From Haloferax sp046557615 (GTDB lineage Archaea > Halobacteriota > Halobacteria > Halobacteriales > Haloferacaceae), in the NCBI RefSeq assembly GCF_046557615.1, contig NZ_JBKIII010000002.1, positions 1 to 64,000 of the forward strand: a stretch of 64,000 nucleotides of DNA, read 5' to 3'. The notes below the pieces were generated by a model. The model worked only from the letters and a program-made list of their open reading frames with translations, searched no databases and had not been told where the DNA came from. Shown here piece by piece: positions 9,048 through 18,538 of this stretch (position 1 is the stretch's first letter; each line of letters opens with the position of its first letter). The position numbers and the translations under genes were made by a program.

Positions 9048-9245
9048 ATGAGTACGACGCTCACCGTCACTGGAATGAGCTGTGAACACTGTGAAGCGCG
9101 CGTCGCAGACGCACTGAGCGAGGTTTCAGGGGTCACGGCGGCCACTGCTGACCGCGAGCGCGAGTTAGCGACCATCGACGGCGAGGCTTCGCTCGAAGAC
9201 CTCATCGCGGCGGTCGAGGACGCTGGCTACGACGCGAGCGCCTGA
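9048..9245 (+). CDS. copZ: Copper chaperone CopZ (single HMA domain)
   Basis: 65 residues making one ferredoxin-like heavy-metal-associated domain. GMSCEHC (9-15) supplies the two Cu(I)-binding Cys, and the end AVEDAGYDASA is typical of the fold. It probably passes Cu(I) to the HMA domains of CopA. It is divergently transcribed from the Lrp/TRASH regulator, so the 130-bp intergenic region likely controls both genes. Confidence 0.93.
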   Translation: MSTTLTVTGMSCEHCEARVADALSEVSGVTAATADRERELATIDGEASLEDLIAAVEDAGYDASA

Positions 9246-9308
9246 GTCAGAGCCGAGGCAAGTGGGCACCTGGGCAACTGTTACAAGCGGGTACATCGAA
9301 CCACGGGT

Positions 9309-9668
9309 GTGACTGCTCCCACCGACGACGATTTCGAGACGCCGCTTCCGAGTGCCCCGGTCGACGACACACCCACCGTTTCGTGTTCTCGCTGTGATAA
9401 TACGTGGGACCTCGCCTACGAACTCGACGAGTTACAACTCGGCAATCAGTCCATCGAGCAGTTCGCCCTCGACCATCGCCGCCACACTGGCCACTTCCCC
9501 GACGACGTGTCACCGTGGGTCGTCACCTGCCGTCAGTGTCCCGACGGCGACCAATTCCTCACGGAACACTCGGCACGCCGCTGGGCGAGAACGCACGCTC
9601 GCCACACGACGCACTCTGTCGAACTCGACCACGGCGAGGACAGGCCACAGGTTATCGACCCCGAATAA
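9309..9668 (+). CDS. Cys/His-rich hypothetical protein
   Basis: 119 residues, GTG start. Two Cys pairs (CSRC near 26-29 and CRQC near 74-77) and several His residues suggest a structural metal site of zinc-ribbon type. The middle reads FALDHRRHTGHFPDD and the tail is acidic. No signal peptide. It looks like a conserved small haloarchaeal protein without assigned function. It follows copZ by about 60 bp and is convergent with slyD. Confidence 0.75.
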   Translation: MTAPTDDDFETPLPSAPVDDTPTVSCSRCDNTWDLAYELDELQLGNQSIEQFALDHRRHTGHFPDDVSPWVVTCRQCPDGDQFLTEHSARRWARTHARHTTHSVELDHGEDRPQVIDPE

Positions 9669-9675
9669 CGACGTC

Positions 9676-10149
9676 TCACTCGACGGCGACGATTTCGATA
9701 TCGAAGACGAGCGTTTTCCCGGCGAGTTCGTGATTGAAATCGACTTCGACCACGTCTTCGGTGACCGCGGTGACGTCGCCGTGAAGGCCATTCTCTGCGT
9801 GGACGTGAACACCGACCTCGGGAGGTTCACCGACCATCGACTCGAACACGTCGGGGTCGTACTCGCGTACACGGTCTGCGTCGAACGCACCGTAGCCTTC
9901 CTCCGGGGGAACGGTGACTGTCGATTCGTCGCCGACGGCCATGCCGAGGACGGCTTCGTCGAGCCCTTCGATTATCTCTCCGGCACCGACGACGAACGAG
10001 AGTGGCCGATATTCGGACTCGTCTCGTTCTTGTGCAGCGGCCAGTCCGTGTTCGACAGCAACCTCGTACTGGGAGGTGTTGAACACACTTCCGTCTTCGA
10101 AGCGGCCCACATACTGAATCGCCACTCGGTCGCCGAGTTCGATGGGCAT
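9676..10149 (-). CDS. slyD: FKBP-type peptidyl-prolyl isomerase, SlyD-like
   Basis: 157 residues. The FKBP domain is split by an insert-in-flap domain, as in SlyD: the start reads GDRVAIQYVGRFEDGSVF, then FVVGAGEIIEGLDEAVLGM, then the insert, and it closes with NHELAGKTLVFDIEIV. It catalyses proline cis-trans isomerisation during protein folding. It lacks the His/Cys-rich metal tail of bacterial SlyD. Its own TATA box lies at 10171-10180, so it need not depend on the ccdA transcript upstream. Confidence 0.92.
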   Translation of the reverse strand: MPIELGDRVAIQYVGRFEDGSVFNTSQYEVAVEHGLAAAQERDESEYRPLSFVVGAGEIIEGLDEAVLGMAVGDESTVTVPPEEGYGAFDADRVREYDPDVFESMVGEPPEVGVHVHAENGLHGDVTAVTEDVVEVDFNHELAGKTLVFDIEIVAVE

Positions 10150-10170
10150 GCTTGTGCCTCAGTCGAGCGA

Positions 10171-10180
10171 GAAAATAAAG
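10171..10180 (-). promoter_or_regulatory. TATA box of slyD
   Basis: On the minus strand this reads CTTTATTTTC, 22-31 bp before the ATG at 10149. It fits a leaderless slyD transcript starting in the short gap after ccdA. Confidence 0.5.
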
Positions 10181-10184
10181 TCGG

Positions 10185-10940
10185 CTATCCAACGAGCCCG
10201 AAGACGAAATCGAACGCGGCACTCACCGGTCCGGCGATGCCGAGTACGTCGAAGACCACGAGTAGGTAGTAGACGCTGACGACGAGCATCACCGTGCCCG
10301 TGACGCGATTGATAGCCGTGGTGTGGCGGGCGAACCAGCGTGTGACCTGTCTGCTGTACTGTTCGGAGACGAGTGCGAACACGAGCAGTGGTGCGCCGAT
10401 GCCGAGGCCAAACGCGAAGAACCCGAGCAGGCTCTCGGCGGTGGTGTTGAACAGGACCGGAACGCGGGCGAAGAACAGCGCGATAAACCCCGGGTTGCAG
10501 GGGAGGATAATCGCGCCGAAGAAAAATCCGTAGGCGAACGCCGAGAGTGCGGGGTGCTTCGTCTCCGGCGGTTGTATCGTCGGAACCCGTGTGAAAATTT
10601 TGGTGTCCGAGAGGAGTGCAAGACTGACGACGAACAACACGCCGAACGCGAGCGGTGAGACGACTTGGACGACGGCAGTCAGCGACACTTCGAGCAGAAG
10701 CGAGAAGAGGACGCCGACGAGGAGCATGAACGACACCGCACCGAGCGTCACGAGCAGGCCGAGAACGGAGATTGGAAGCCCAGTCTTCTCTGTCGTGCCC
10801 CCATCTGTCGCTTCGCTTCGGCTACTTTGTCGAGCGAGATACGCGAGAAAACCCGGATAGAGCGGGAGCGCACACGCCGCCGTCAACGGGGTTCCCACAC
10901 CGAGGACGAACAGTTCGAGAAGCTTCGGTGCCAGCGTCAT
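10185..10940 (-). CDS. ccdA: CcdA/DsbD-type transmembrane thiol transporter
   Basis: About 251 residues with six predicted membrane helices. It carries reducing power across the membrane to extracytoplasmic thioredoxin-like proteins. The two signature Cys are in AACALPLYPGF (helix 1) and LPCNPGFI (helix 4). The ATG at 10940 overlaps the stop of the upstream thioredoxin lipoprotein gene (TGATG), implying coupled translation; an in-frame GTG two codons earlier is an alternative. The pair forms an exported-thiol reduction unit, perhaps for cytochrome or copper-protein maturation given the copper genes nearby. Confidence 0.9.
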   Translation of the reverse strand: MTLAPKLLELFVLGVGTPLTAACALPLYPGFLAYLARQSSRSEATDGGTTEKTGLPISVLGLLVTLGAVSFMLLVGVLFSLLLEVSLTAVVQVVSPLAFGVLFVVSLALLSDTKIFTRVPTIQPPETKHPALSAFAYGFFFGAIILPCNPGFIALFFARVPVLFNTTAESLLGFFAFGLGIGAPLLVFALVSEQYSRQVTRWFARHTTAINRVTGTVMLVVSVYYLLVVFDVLGIAGPVSAAFDFVFGLVG

Positions 10941-11542
10941 CAACACTGAGAGATGTACTCGCGGAGGAAGCCAGTCGTCTTGTGCCCGTCTTTCAGGCGG
11001 GTCACAGAGCCATCAGGGCAGATGAGGAGCATCGGAACGACGGGGGGACTCGCCATCGACGACCCGAACTCGTCGACGAGACTCTGGGTGACAGACCCCG
11101 GAGAAATCGCATAGCGCCAGTCGAAGCCGTGTTTTTCGGTGTGTTCGCGGACCAACTGCGCGTCTTCGTTGGGGTCGATATCGAGTGCAACGGTCGTCAC
11201 CTCGTCACCCAGCATCTCGTGGAACGTGATGAGTTCCTTCTGCTGACGGAGGCAGTTCGAACACCAGACGGCGAACGTCTCTAACAGAATCGGTCGGTCG
11301 AGGAGGCCTTCGACCGTAAACGTCTCACCCGAGTTGACGTCGGTGAGTTCTGACGTGAACCACGCGCTGTCGATATTCGAACCCCCTGACTCACCGGTCG
11401 CCGAGTCTGTGGGTTGTGTTTGGTCGCCACCGGAGTCGGTCGTCGATTGCGGTGAGTCGCTCCCACCGAGGCATCCGGCGAGGGCGACGCTGCCGACGCT
11501 AGCGACTTGGAGGAACTTTCGTCGCGTCGGATGTGGTGACAT
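10940..11542 (-). CDS. TlpA/ResA-like thioredoxin lipoprotein
   Basis: 200 residues. A Tat-like start (RRK) is followed by a lipobox LAGC with acylated C24, then a Ser/Thr/Gly/Asp linker. The thioredoxin fold has active-site WCSNC (C94, C97) in ETFAVWCSNCLRQQKE. A cis-Pro loop is expected near SPPVVPMLL. It is a membrane-anchored thiol-disulfide oxidoreductase, most likely kept reduced by CcdA, whose gene overlaps its 3' end. It is divergent from the sugar dehydrogenase gene at 11746. Confidence 0.92.
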   Translation of the reverse strand: MSPHPTRRKFLQVASVGSVALAGCLGGSDSPQSTTDSGGDQTQPTDSATGESGGSNIDSAWFTSELTDVNSGETFTVEGLLDRPILLETFAVWCSNCLRQQKELITFHEMLGDEVTTVALDIDPNEDAQLVREHTEKHGFDWRYAISPGSVTQSLVDEFGSSMASPPVVPMLLICPDGSVTRLKDGHKTTGFLREYISQC

Positions 11543-11745
11543 TTGTTTATATACTATTGCTGTCCAATCTTAACTGAGTCTCGGGTGGGTGTGAACGTTG
11601 CACAAGCGATGTGCGGCCACCACACCCGTATCTGACAAATTTCGAAACCCGCCGCAAAACTGTTTCTATGTCAACTATTCTGGCGCTTTTGGCTGGCCTA
11701 AAAATAGAATAACTTATCAGTTGGTGTCGGGTTGCTCAAGTTAGT

Positions 11746-13110
11746 ATGTCACAGCGGAGTTTCTCTCGTCGGTCACTCCTCGCAGGACTTTGTCTCGGTT
11801 CTCTCTCCGGTTGTCTCAGCCAGGCAACGACGAATAGCCTCGGTCAGTACATCGGGGCGACCCCAGCAGTAACTGACGAATACGACCTCTCGGTCACCCA
11901 CGCTCCCGTCTCGACCGACGCCTCGTGGGAGGTTCCAACGACTGCGCCACCGACGTCTCTCACCGTCGAACCAGTCGTCGAAGGACTCGAAATTCCGTGG
12001 GACGTGACGTTCGCCCCCAACGGCGACCTGTTCGTCTCGGAACGCCCCGGTCGGATTCTCCACTACCGCGATAGCCAACTCGAAACCGCGTTCGAGACGA
12101 CCGACGTCGTCGATGCAAGTCCGGTTGTCGCCGGGGAAGAAGGTGGCTGGTGGGCCGCTGGAAGCGAAGGTGGGTTGATGGGTCTCGCTGTCCACCCGAA
12201 CTACCCAGACGTGCCGGTCGTGTACGCCTTTTACACCTACGACACCGAGGACGGCAAGCGAAATCGACTCTCGTGTTTCGACGTCTCTGCGGACGCACCT
12301 GCGGCGACCGAGACGATTCTCATCGACGACGTTCTGGGAGCGAACGTTCACAACGGGAGTCGAGTCGCGTTCGGTCCCGAAAACTACCTTTGGGTGACGA
12401 TTGGCGACGCCGCCGAGGAGTCGAACGCGGCCGACGTGACGACCCTGAACGGCTCTGTTCTCCGACTCGAACCAGATGGTTCTGCTCCGTCCGACAACCC
12501 GGATTTTGGCCCCGATGCGGACTCTCGTCTCTACACGATTGGACACAGAAATCCGCAGGGAATCACGTGGCTCCCCGACGGAACGCCGCTCGTAACCGAA
12601 CACGGGCCGGGTGGTGCAGACGAGGTCAACCGCCTCGTTGCAGGCGGTGATTACGGATGGGGAACTATCGACCCGACCGAGCGTGGCAAAACTGGCTACA
12701 CCGACTCTACTTTCGAGCGCCCGCTCGTCAACACAGGCAAGAGAACGTGGGCACCACCGGGATGTGTATTCTATACCGGCTCAGTCTCCGGATTACAGAA
12801 CCGCCTCATCATCGGCGGCCTTCGCTCACAGCGGTTGAACGTGGTCACACTCGCACCGCGAGGCGAGAGACTCCCCGGGACAGACAGCGGCACCGTCTTC
12901 GATGCATCCTGGATGGATGAGAGATACGTCGCAGTCGCACACACGCTGTTCGAAGACGAAGTTGGTCGCATCCGAGACGTGACCCAAGCCCCCGATGGGT
13001 CGCTTCTCGTCGCAACGAGTAACCGAGACGGTCGAACTGAAATCGAAGGCGAATCGTATCCAAAACAGACCGACGACCGACTGCTTCGGGTCGTTCCAAC
13101 GGACGAGTAG
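11746..13110 (+). CDS. PQQ-dependent sugar dehydrogenase (soluble GdhB/Asd family), lipoprotein
   Basis: 454 residues. The Tat motif SRRSLL and lipobox LSGC (C23) predict a membrane-anchored lipoprotein. The body is a six-bladed propeller: IPWDVTFAPNGDLFVSERPG, then GLMGLAVHP, GHRNPQGITW and EHGPGGADEVN are signatures of quinoprotein aldose dehydrogenases that oxidise sugars with PQQ and calcium. No PQQ synthesis genes are in the window. A TATA-like patch lies near 11708-11716. It is convergent with a TrmB regulator, so sugar-dependent control is possible. Confidence 0.9.
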   Translation: MSQRSFSRRSLLAGLCLGSLSGCLSQATTNSLGQYIGATPAVTDEYDLSVTHAPVSTDASWEVPTTAPPTSLTVEPVVEGLEIPWDVTFAPNGDLFVSERPGRILHYRDSQLETAFETTDVVDASPVVAGEEGGWWAAGSEGGLMGLAVHPNYPDVPVVYAFYTYDTEDGKRNRLSCFDVSADAPAATETILIDDVLGANVHNGSRVAFGPENYLWVTIGDAAEESNAADVTTLNGSVLRLEPDGSAPSDNPDFGPDADSRLYTIGHRNPQGITWLPDGTPLVTEHGPGGADEVNRLVAGGDYGWGTIDPTERGKTGYTDSTFERPLVNTGKRTWAPPGCVFYTGSVSGLQNRLIIGGLRSQRLNVVTLAPRGERLPGTDSGTVFDASWMDERYVAVAHTLFEDEVGRIRDVTQAPDGSLLVATSNRDGRTEIEGESYPKQTDDRLLRVVPTDE

Positions 13111-13149
13111 GGTCGCGGAGTTCGAACAGATCGGGCGTCACTCACTCGA

Positions 13150-14007
13150 TTAGCCCATCTCGTCGTTCATGCCACTATCCGCGTCCTCTTTGGTCATCCT
13201 TTCGGTGTCTTCTGAGTCCGTGTCGAACTCTTCGCGGTCCTCACCGAACTGGACGGCAAAAATGGTCCGAAGGACGACCACGAGATTGTTTTTGGTTCCG
13301 CGGCCCCAGATTGCAACCTCGGTAGATTCGTTATTCCCGACCGACCGCTCGACGCTCACGAGTGTCACCTCGTCGTTGACGAGTAACAACCGTGAGATGT
13401 GCGACCCAGACCACTCCCACAGCGTGTCCACGACGGTCGAATTTGGAAGAACGGTGTCGATATTCTGCACCTCGTCGTCGGCGCTAGCGAGGTAGATTTC
13501 GATTCCTCTGGCTTCTGCTCTCGAAAGCGCATCGACTATTTCGTCGGTCAACAGTTCCTCCTCACTCATGAAGACGACTTCTTCTTGGGCGTCGTTGATG
13601 AACTCGATAACCCGCCGATTGACATTCTGTGAGCCAGTGACCGTCCACACGCCAATCTGTTCGGTTCGGAGTTCTGTTGGACTCAACCGTTCGAGCGTAC
13701 TGGAGAGTTCTTCGATGAGGTCCTCGTACTTCACGGCGAACTTCCGAATCGTCGTCTCCTGGGAGACGGGAATGAACTCTTTCGGTGTCCCATAGCGGAT
13801 ATCAACCAGTCCCATCTCGTGAAGCGATTCGACCGCGTCGTACACCCGTGACCGAGGGACTTCAACGATATCGCTCACCTCCCGCGCACTTCCTCTTCCT
13901 AGTCGGAGTAGTCCGACGAGCGTTCGAGCCTCGTAATCGCTCAACGAGAGCTCTGTCAATAGCTCGATTGCTCTGTCTTCTACTCGCTCGCGGTCGAACG
14001 AGACCAT
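13150..14007 (-). CDS. TrmB-family transcriptional regulator
   Basis: 285 residues. The N-terminal TrmB winged helix (LSDYEARTLVGLLRLG, then VEVPRSRVYDAVESL) is followed by a coiled-coil-like segment (about 90-110) and a phospholipase-D-like effector-binding domain with strands ENEDA-type FINDAQEEVVFMSEEE and GIEIYLASA. The C-terminus is very acidic. TrmB proteins sense sugars or other metabolites and control central metabolism. The neighbouring PQQ sugar dehydrogenase is a possible target. A TATATAC patch lies only 15 bp before the start, closer than usual. Confidence 0.9.
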   Translation of the reverse strand: MVSFDRERVEDRAIELLTELSLSDYEARTLVGLLRLGRGSAREVSDIVEVPRSRVYDAVESLHEMGLVDIRYGTPKEFIPVSQETTIRKFAVKYEDLIEELSSTLERLSPTELRTEQIGVWTVTGSQNVNRRVIEFINDAQEEVVFMSEEELLTDEIVDALSRAEARGIEIYLASADDEVQNIDTVLPNSTVVDTLWEWSGSHISRLLLVNDEVTLVSVERSVGNNESTEVAIWGRGTKNNLVVVLRTIFAVQFGEDREEFDTDSEDTERMTKEDADSGMNDEMG

Positions 14008-14143
14008 ACGAAAGATACGGTATATACACTAATCAGCGTTCCTGGGGGCTGTGTAAAAATACGGGCCAAATGGTCGAAAAAGTTGAAAATCTTCTGGTCT
14101 ATACTAATTATTTTCCTGTTGTTTCAGCCGAAGTCTCAATAGA

Positions 14144-14152
14144 CGTTTATTT
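14144..14152 (+). promoter_or_regulatory. TATA box of the HTH gene at 14176
   Basis: TTTATTTAC lies 24-32 bp before the ATG at 14176 in a long A/T-rich stretch, consistent with a leaderless transcript. Confidence 0.5.
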
Positions 14153-14175
14153 ACTTGAGGTTCGTTAACACGGGT

Positions 14176-14523
14176 ATGAGCACAAAGGGGTCAGCCGAAC
14201 GCCTGCCAGTTGCGCTCGATGAACTGTTCGACCTCCTCGGCCAACAACGCCGCCGTGACCTCATCGCAGAGTTGAGTTCGCGTAGTAGTCCTGTGACGCT
14301 TTTCACCCTCGCGGCGAATCTCTCAGAGTCGAACGACGGTCTCATCGATGAAGAAGTGATGGTAACGCTCCATCACATCGACCTGCCGGAACTCGATAGT
14401 GCTGGATTACTCACCTACGACCCGGGCCAACAACTCGTGACGTTCGATTCGACCATCGAAGACGTCAGTGCTGCGCTCCCGAAGGTCGAAGACGCATTCG
14501 ATTCGGTGCGTGACGCCCTCTAG
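14176..14523 (+). CDS. Small winged-helix protein (DUF7344-like)
   Basis: 115 residues. The pattern LDELFDLLGQQRRRDLIAEL, then a helix with LFTLAANL, then VTLHHIDLPELDSAGLLTYD is that of the haloarchaeal winged-helix family usually labelled DUF7344, probably DNA-binding. The ATG at 14176 is preferred because a TATA box stands 27 bp upstream. It is convergent with hyuB, 31 bp from that gene's end. Confidence 0.85.
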   Translation: MSTKGSAERLPVALDELFDLLGQQRRRDLIAELSSRSSPVTLFTLAANLSESNDGLIDEEVMVTLHHIDLPELDSAGLLTYDPGQQLVTFDSTIEDVSAALPKVEDAFDSVRDAL

Positions 14524-14554
14524 GCTGGCTCGCCAACCAGAATTACGGTACAGC

Positions 14555-16303
14555 TCAGCGGTGGTCGGAACCCACTCGCTGTTTTTTCGAACGCTCTTCG
14601 TCGTCGCCATAGTGTTCGCGAGCAAATTCGGGCGATATCTTCTCGAGACGTAGGTCACGGGCGATAGCTACTCGGTCGCGGTCGGCAGGGTCACCGTATC
14701 CACCTGCGCCGGGTGTTCGAATACTCACTGTCTCCCCTGATTCGAGCGTGCGTGTCGATTTCTGTGGGAGTTTCTCTTCGTCGCCGTCGATGAGATAGGC
14801 CGCGCCGTTGCCGCCTGATTCGCCACCGGCGAGCCCATAGGGTGCGCTCACGTGGCGGTCGGCGAGGAGGCTAAACGTAGCGCGATGGCCGCGCACCTGA
14901 ATGTCTCGTCGAAGGCCGAGTCCCCCACGGAACTCGCCTGCACCACCCGAGTCTTGCCGGAGTTCGTAGCGCGTCACTCGAAGCGGATACGCGGTTTCGA
15001 GTACCTCGATCGGCGTGTTCATCGTGTTCGACATGTGGACGTGGACGCCGTCCATGCCGTCTTTGCCTGCACGACCACCAAATCCACCGCCCTGCGTCTC
15101 GTAAAAGGCGTAGGGTGACCCACCACCGGACGAGTCCGGAGAGCCTTCGTCTGCCCTGCTCGCGGTGCCACCTCGCGGGTCGATGCCGCCGAAGGTGATG
15201 TTGTTCATCGTCCCTTGGCAGGCGGCGACGACGCGCTCGGGAACCTCGCGCCCGAACGCGCCCAACACCACGTCCGTGACGCGCTGGGAAGTCTCGAGAT
15301 TGCCGCCGACGACGGCCGCCGGGAGCGTCGGGTTGACGATGGTTCCTTCGGGCGCGTGGATGCTGATTGGCCGGTAACAGCCGTGATTCGGTGGGATGTC
15401 CGGGTCGGTCACACAGCGAACTGCATAGTAGGTCGCACTCGCCGTCACCGCGAAGACGGCGTTGACCGGGCCATCGGTCTGTGGCGCTGTCCCCTCGAAA
15501 TCGACGGACACTGAATCTCCCTGTACTGTCACCTCCACGACGACGGGTAGGTTCTCGTTGCCCGCACCGTCGTCGTCGAGGACGTCTTCGAACGAGTAGG
15601 TGCCATCTGGAAGCGACGAGATTTCTGCACGCATTCGGCGCTCAGAGTAATCTTTGATTTCGGAGATTGCCTCTGAGAGCGTCTCTATCCCGTACTTTTC
15701 GACCAGTTCGACGAACCGTCGTTTCCCGGTCTGGTTCGCGGCCTCTTGTGCGCGCAAGTCACCCCGCCGTTCGTCCGGCGTGCGGACGTTCGAGAGAATG
15801 AGGTCCATCACTGCCTCGTTCACCTCACCTGCGACGAACAGTTTCACCGGTGGGATTCGGAGACCCTCTTGGTAGATTTCGGTCGAATCGGCCGCGACAC
15901 TCCCCGCGCGGGCCCCACCGATATCGGCGTGATGCGCACGATTCGCGGCGTAGGCCACGATGTCGCCATCGACGAAGACGGGTGTGACGAGCGTCAGGTC
16001 CGGCAGGTGGGCACCCCCGCGGAACGGGTCGTTGAGGATGATTGCGTCACCGTCGCTGAGTGTTTCGGGCGGGAATCGGTCGATAGCCGCCGCGACCGAG
16101 AACGGCATCGCCCCGAGGTGGACGGGCATGTTCTCGGCTTGACTGATGAGTTCGGCCTCGGCATCGAACATCGCACACGAGCAGTCGCGCCGTTCTTTGA
16201 TGTTCGGCGAGTAACCCGTGCGAATCAGATTCGCGTTCATCTCCTCTGCGATGGCGATACAGGCGTTTCTGATGACTTCGAGCGTGACCGAATCAACGCT
16301 CAT
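14555..16303 (-). CDS. hyuB: Hydantoinase B / 5-oxoprolinase subunit B
   Basis: 582 residues, the normal length for the family. Typical segments are RTGYSPNIKERRDCSCAMFD, MPVHLGAMPFSV, NDPFRGGAHLPDLT and the Gly-rich end DSGGAGEFRGGLGLRRD, followed by TPGAGGYGDP. With HyuA it forms an ATP-dependent amidohydrolase acting on hydantoins, 5-oxoproline or related cyclic amides. The start overlaps the hyuA stop (ATGA), giving a two-gene operon. The exact substrate cannot be read from the sequence. Confidence 0.93.
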   Translation of the reverse strand: MSVDSVTLEVIRNACIAIAEEMNANLIRTGYSPNIKERRDCSCAMFDAEAELISQAENMPVHLGAMPFSVAAAIDRFPPETLSDGDAIILNDPFRGGAHLPDLTLVTPVFVDGDIVAYAANRAHHADIGGARAGSVAADSTEIYQEGLRIPPVKLFVAGEVNEAVMDLILSNVRTPDERRGDLRAQEAANQTGKRRFVELVEKYGIETLSEAISEIKDYSERRMRAEISSLPDGTYSFEDVLDDDGAGNENLPVVVEVTVQGDSVSVDFEGTAPQTDGPVNAVFAVTASATYYAVRCVTDPDIPPNHGCYRPISIHAPEGTIVNPTLPAAVVGGNLETSQRVTDVVLGAFGREVPERVVAACQGTMNNITFGGIDPRGGTASRADEGSPDSSGGGSPYAFYETQGGGFGGRAGKDGMDGVHVHMSNTMNTPIEVLETAYPLRVTRYELRQDSGGAGEFRGGLGLRRDIQVRGHRATFSLLADRHVSAPYGLAGGESGGNGAAYLIDGDEEKLPQKSTRTLESGETVSIRTPGAGGYGDPADRDRVAIARDLRLEKISPEFAREHYGDDEERSKKQRVGSDHR

Positions 16304-18348
16304 GGACTGACCTCCACGTGGAGGCTGCCGAAGTCGTCAACCGATACTCGCTGGCCGGGGTGGATGACGACGGTACTTTCGACCCCGCTGACGACTGCCG
16401 GTCCTTCGAACGACGCGCCGACCGGGAGTGCGTCGCGGTCGTAAATCGAGGTCTCCACCGGGTTCCCGTCGTAGACGACTTCGCGGGTGTCGATGACGGC
16501 AGATTCGACCGATTCACCGGTGTCTGTCGGTTGGAGTTCGGGTGTTTCGACCAGGCCACGTGCCCGATGGCGGATGGTGACGAGTTCGAGCGGTTCGTCC
16601 GGGTAGGCGTGGCCGTACCGCTGGCGGTGGCGTTCGTGGAATCGGTCGGCGAGAGTCGTCATCGTGTCGTCCGAAAGGTCGCCATCGGGGACCGGAACAG
16701 AGAGTTCGAACGCTTGGCCTGCATAGCGTAGGTCGAGGGTGCGCTCGAACTGCATCGCGTCTGCTTCCAGCCGCTCGGCGGCGAGTCGTTCACGCCCTTC
16801 GTCGGCGAATTCGTCGAACTGCGATTGTAGGTCGTCGGGAGAAACAGCGTCCCACGGTCGCACCCGCGACGTACTGTAATCGTAGAGGATGTCGCTGATG
16901 AGCAGACCGAGCGCCGAGAGGACGCCTGCGGTGCGGGGAACGATGACCGTCGGAATATCGAGTTCGTCGGCAAGTTTGCAGGCGTGGAGGGGGCCTGCAC
17001 CGCCGAACGCGACGAGGCCGAACTCGCGGGGGTCGTAGCCTCGTTCGACGGAGACGACACGCAGTGCCCGCGCCATGTTCGCGTTGGCAACGTCGAGGAC
17101 GCCTTGTGCGGCCTCCGTGACCGACATGTCGAGCGGGTCGGCGATTTCTTCGGTGAAGTGGCGGCGGACGTCTTCAATTTTAACACCGAGTTCGCCCGAG
17201 AGGAATGCGTGTGGGTCGATTCTTCCTAACAGGAGGTTCGCGTCAGTAATCGTCGGGCGCTCGCCACCCCGTCCGTAGCAAATCGGGCCGGGGTCGGCAC
17301 CGGCAGACTTTGGGCCGACGCGCAGTGCGCCCCCGGCGTCGATCCACGCAACCGACCCCCCGCCTGCGCCGACGGTGTGGATGTCTATCGTCGGCACTGC
17401 GATGGGATAGTCGCCGACTTCGGTATCGGTCGAAACGAGCGGCGTCCCGTCTTCGACGAGCGAGACGTCGCACGAGGTGCCACCCATGTCCATCGTGATG
17501 AGGTTGCGCTCGCCCGAGAGTCCAGCAACGTAGGTCGCACCTTGGACGCCGCCCGCAGGACCGGACAACAGAGTGTTGACGGGGCGCTCGCGGGCGATGT
17601 CGGCGGTGATGATGCCGCCGTTCGACTGCATGATTTTCAGCTCTGCGCCGACACCGTGTGCCTCGACACGGGATTCGAGAGAACCGATGTAGCGGTCCAT
17701 CACTGGTTTGAGCGCGCCATTGAGCGCGGTGGTGAGGCTTCGTTCGTACTCGCGGATTTCGGGGAGGACGACACTGGAGAGTGAGTACGAGGTGTCCAGC
17801 CCTTCGTCGGCGAGTATGTCGTGGACGCGTCGTTCGTGGCTGTCGTCTTCGAACGCGTAGAGCAGACAGATTGCGACGCTGTCCACGTCGGCGTCGATGA
17901 GTTCGGTCGCGAGTGTGCGAACGCCGTCTTCGTCGAGTTCGGTGAGGACGTTCCCGCGTTCGTCGAGTCGCTCTCGGACTTCGTAGCGGCGGTCACGCTC
18001 GACGACTGGCGTGGGCTTTTCGACCTGAAAGTCGTAGAGGTCTGGCCGGGCTTGTCGCCCGATTTCGAGGACGTCGCGGAAGCCTTCGGTCGTGACGAGC
18101 GCAGTGTCGGCCCACTCGCCTTCGAGGACGGCGTTGGTCGCGACGGTGGTCCCGTGGGCGAGAAACTCGATAGCTTCGAGTGCGAAGCCCTCCCGTTCGC
18201 TGACGGCTTCGAGACCACTGATGACGGCTTCGTCGGGGTTGTCGGGGGTCGATGGCGTCTTCGAGACGCTCACCGCGCCGTCGTGGATGGTGACGATATC
18301 GGTGAACGTACCGCCGATATCGACCCCGACTCGGCGCTCGTTACTCAT
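16300..18348 (-). CDS. hyuA: Hydantoinase A / 5-oxoprolinase subunit A
   Basis: 682 residues. The ASKHA-type ATP-binding fold begins VGVDIGGTFTDIV and continues with HGTTVATNAVLEG, SGPAGGVQGA and MDMGGTSCDVSL. An acetone carboxylase/hydantoinase beta-type C-terminal domain (about 500-680) ends the chain. It provides the ATP-using half of the HyuAB enzyme and overlaps hyuB by 4 nt. The 190-bp upstream region carries no gene. Narrow substrate class unknown. Confidence 0.93.
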   Translation of the reverse strand: MSNERRVGVDIGGTFTDIVTIHDGAVSVSKTPSTPDNPDEAVISGLEAVSEREGFALEAIEFLAHGTTVATNAVLEGEWADTALVTTEGFRDVLEIGRQARPDLYDFQVEKPTPVVERDRRYEVRERLDERGNVLTELDEDGVRTLATELIDADVDSVAICLLYAFEDDSHERRVHDILADEGLDTSYSLSSVVLPEIREYERSLTTALNGALKPVMDRYIGSLESRVEAHGVGAELKIMQSNGGIITADIARERPVNTLLSGPAGGVQGATYVAGLSGERNLITMDMGGTSCDVSLVEDGTPLVSTDTEVGDYPIAVPTIDIHTVGAGGGSVAWIDAGGALRVGPKSAGADPGPICYGRGGERPTITDANLLLGRIDPHAFLSGELGVKIEDVRRHFTEEIADPLDMSVTEAAQGVLDVANANMARALRVVSVERGYDPREFGLVAFGGAGPLHACKLADELDIPTVIVPRTAGVLSALGLLISDILYDYSTSRVRPWDAVSPDDLQSQFDEFADEGRERLAAERLEADAMQFERTLDLRYAGQAFELSVPVPDGDLSDDTMTTLADRFHERHRQRYGHAYPDEPLELVTIRHRARGLVETPELQPTDTGESVESAVIDTREVVYDGNPVETSIYDRDALPVGASFEGPAVVSGVESTVVIHPGQRVSVDDFGSLHVEVSP

Positions 18349-18538
18349 GTGTCCCCCTCGTCAGCGAACGAAACCTGTCCGAGGCGACCCGAAAAGAGAG
18401 ATGAGAGGGAGTAGACTCGACTCGCTCACTGCGGGTTCGAACCACTGTCTCCCTGTCGTGTGACATATCGTGCCAGTCGTCACTCGAGGTGGTATAGTTC
18501 CCGATAATGGTAGTGGAAGTGTCATTTGTTAATTCTCA

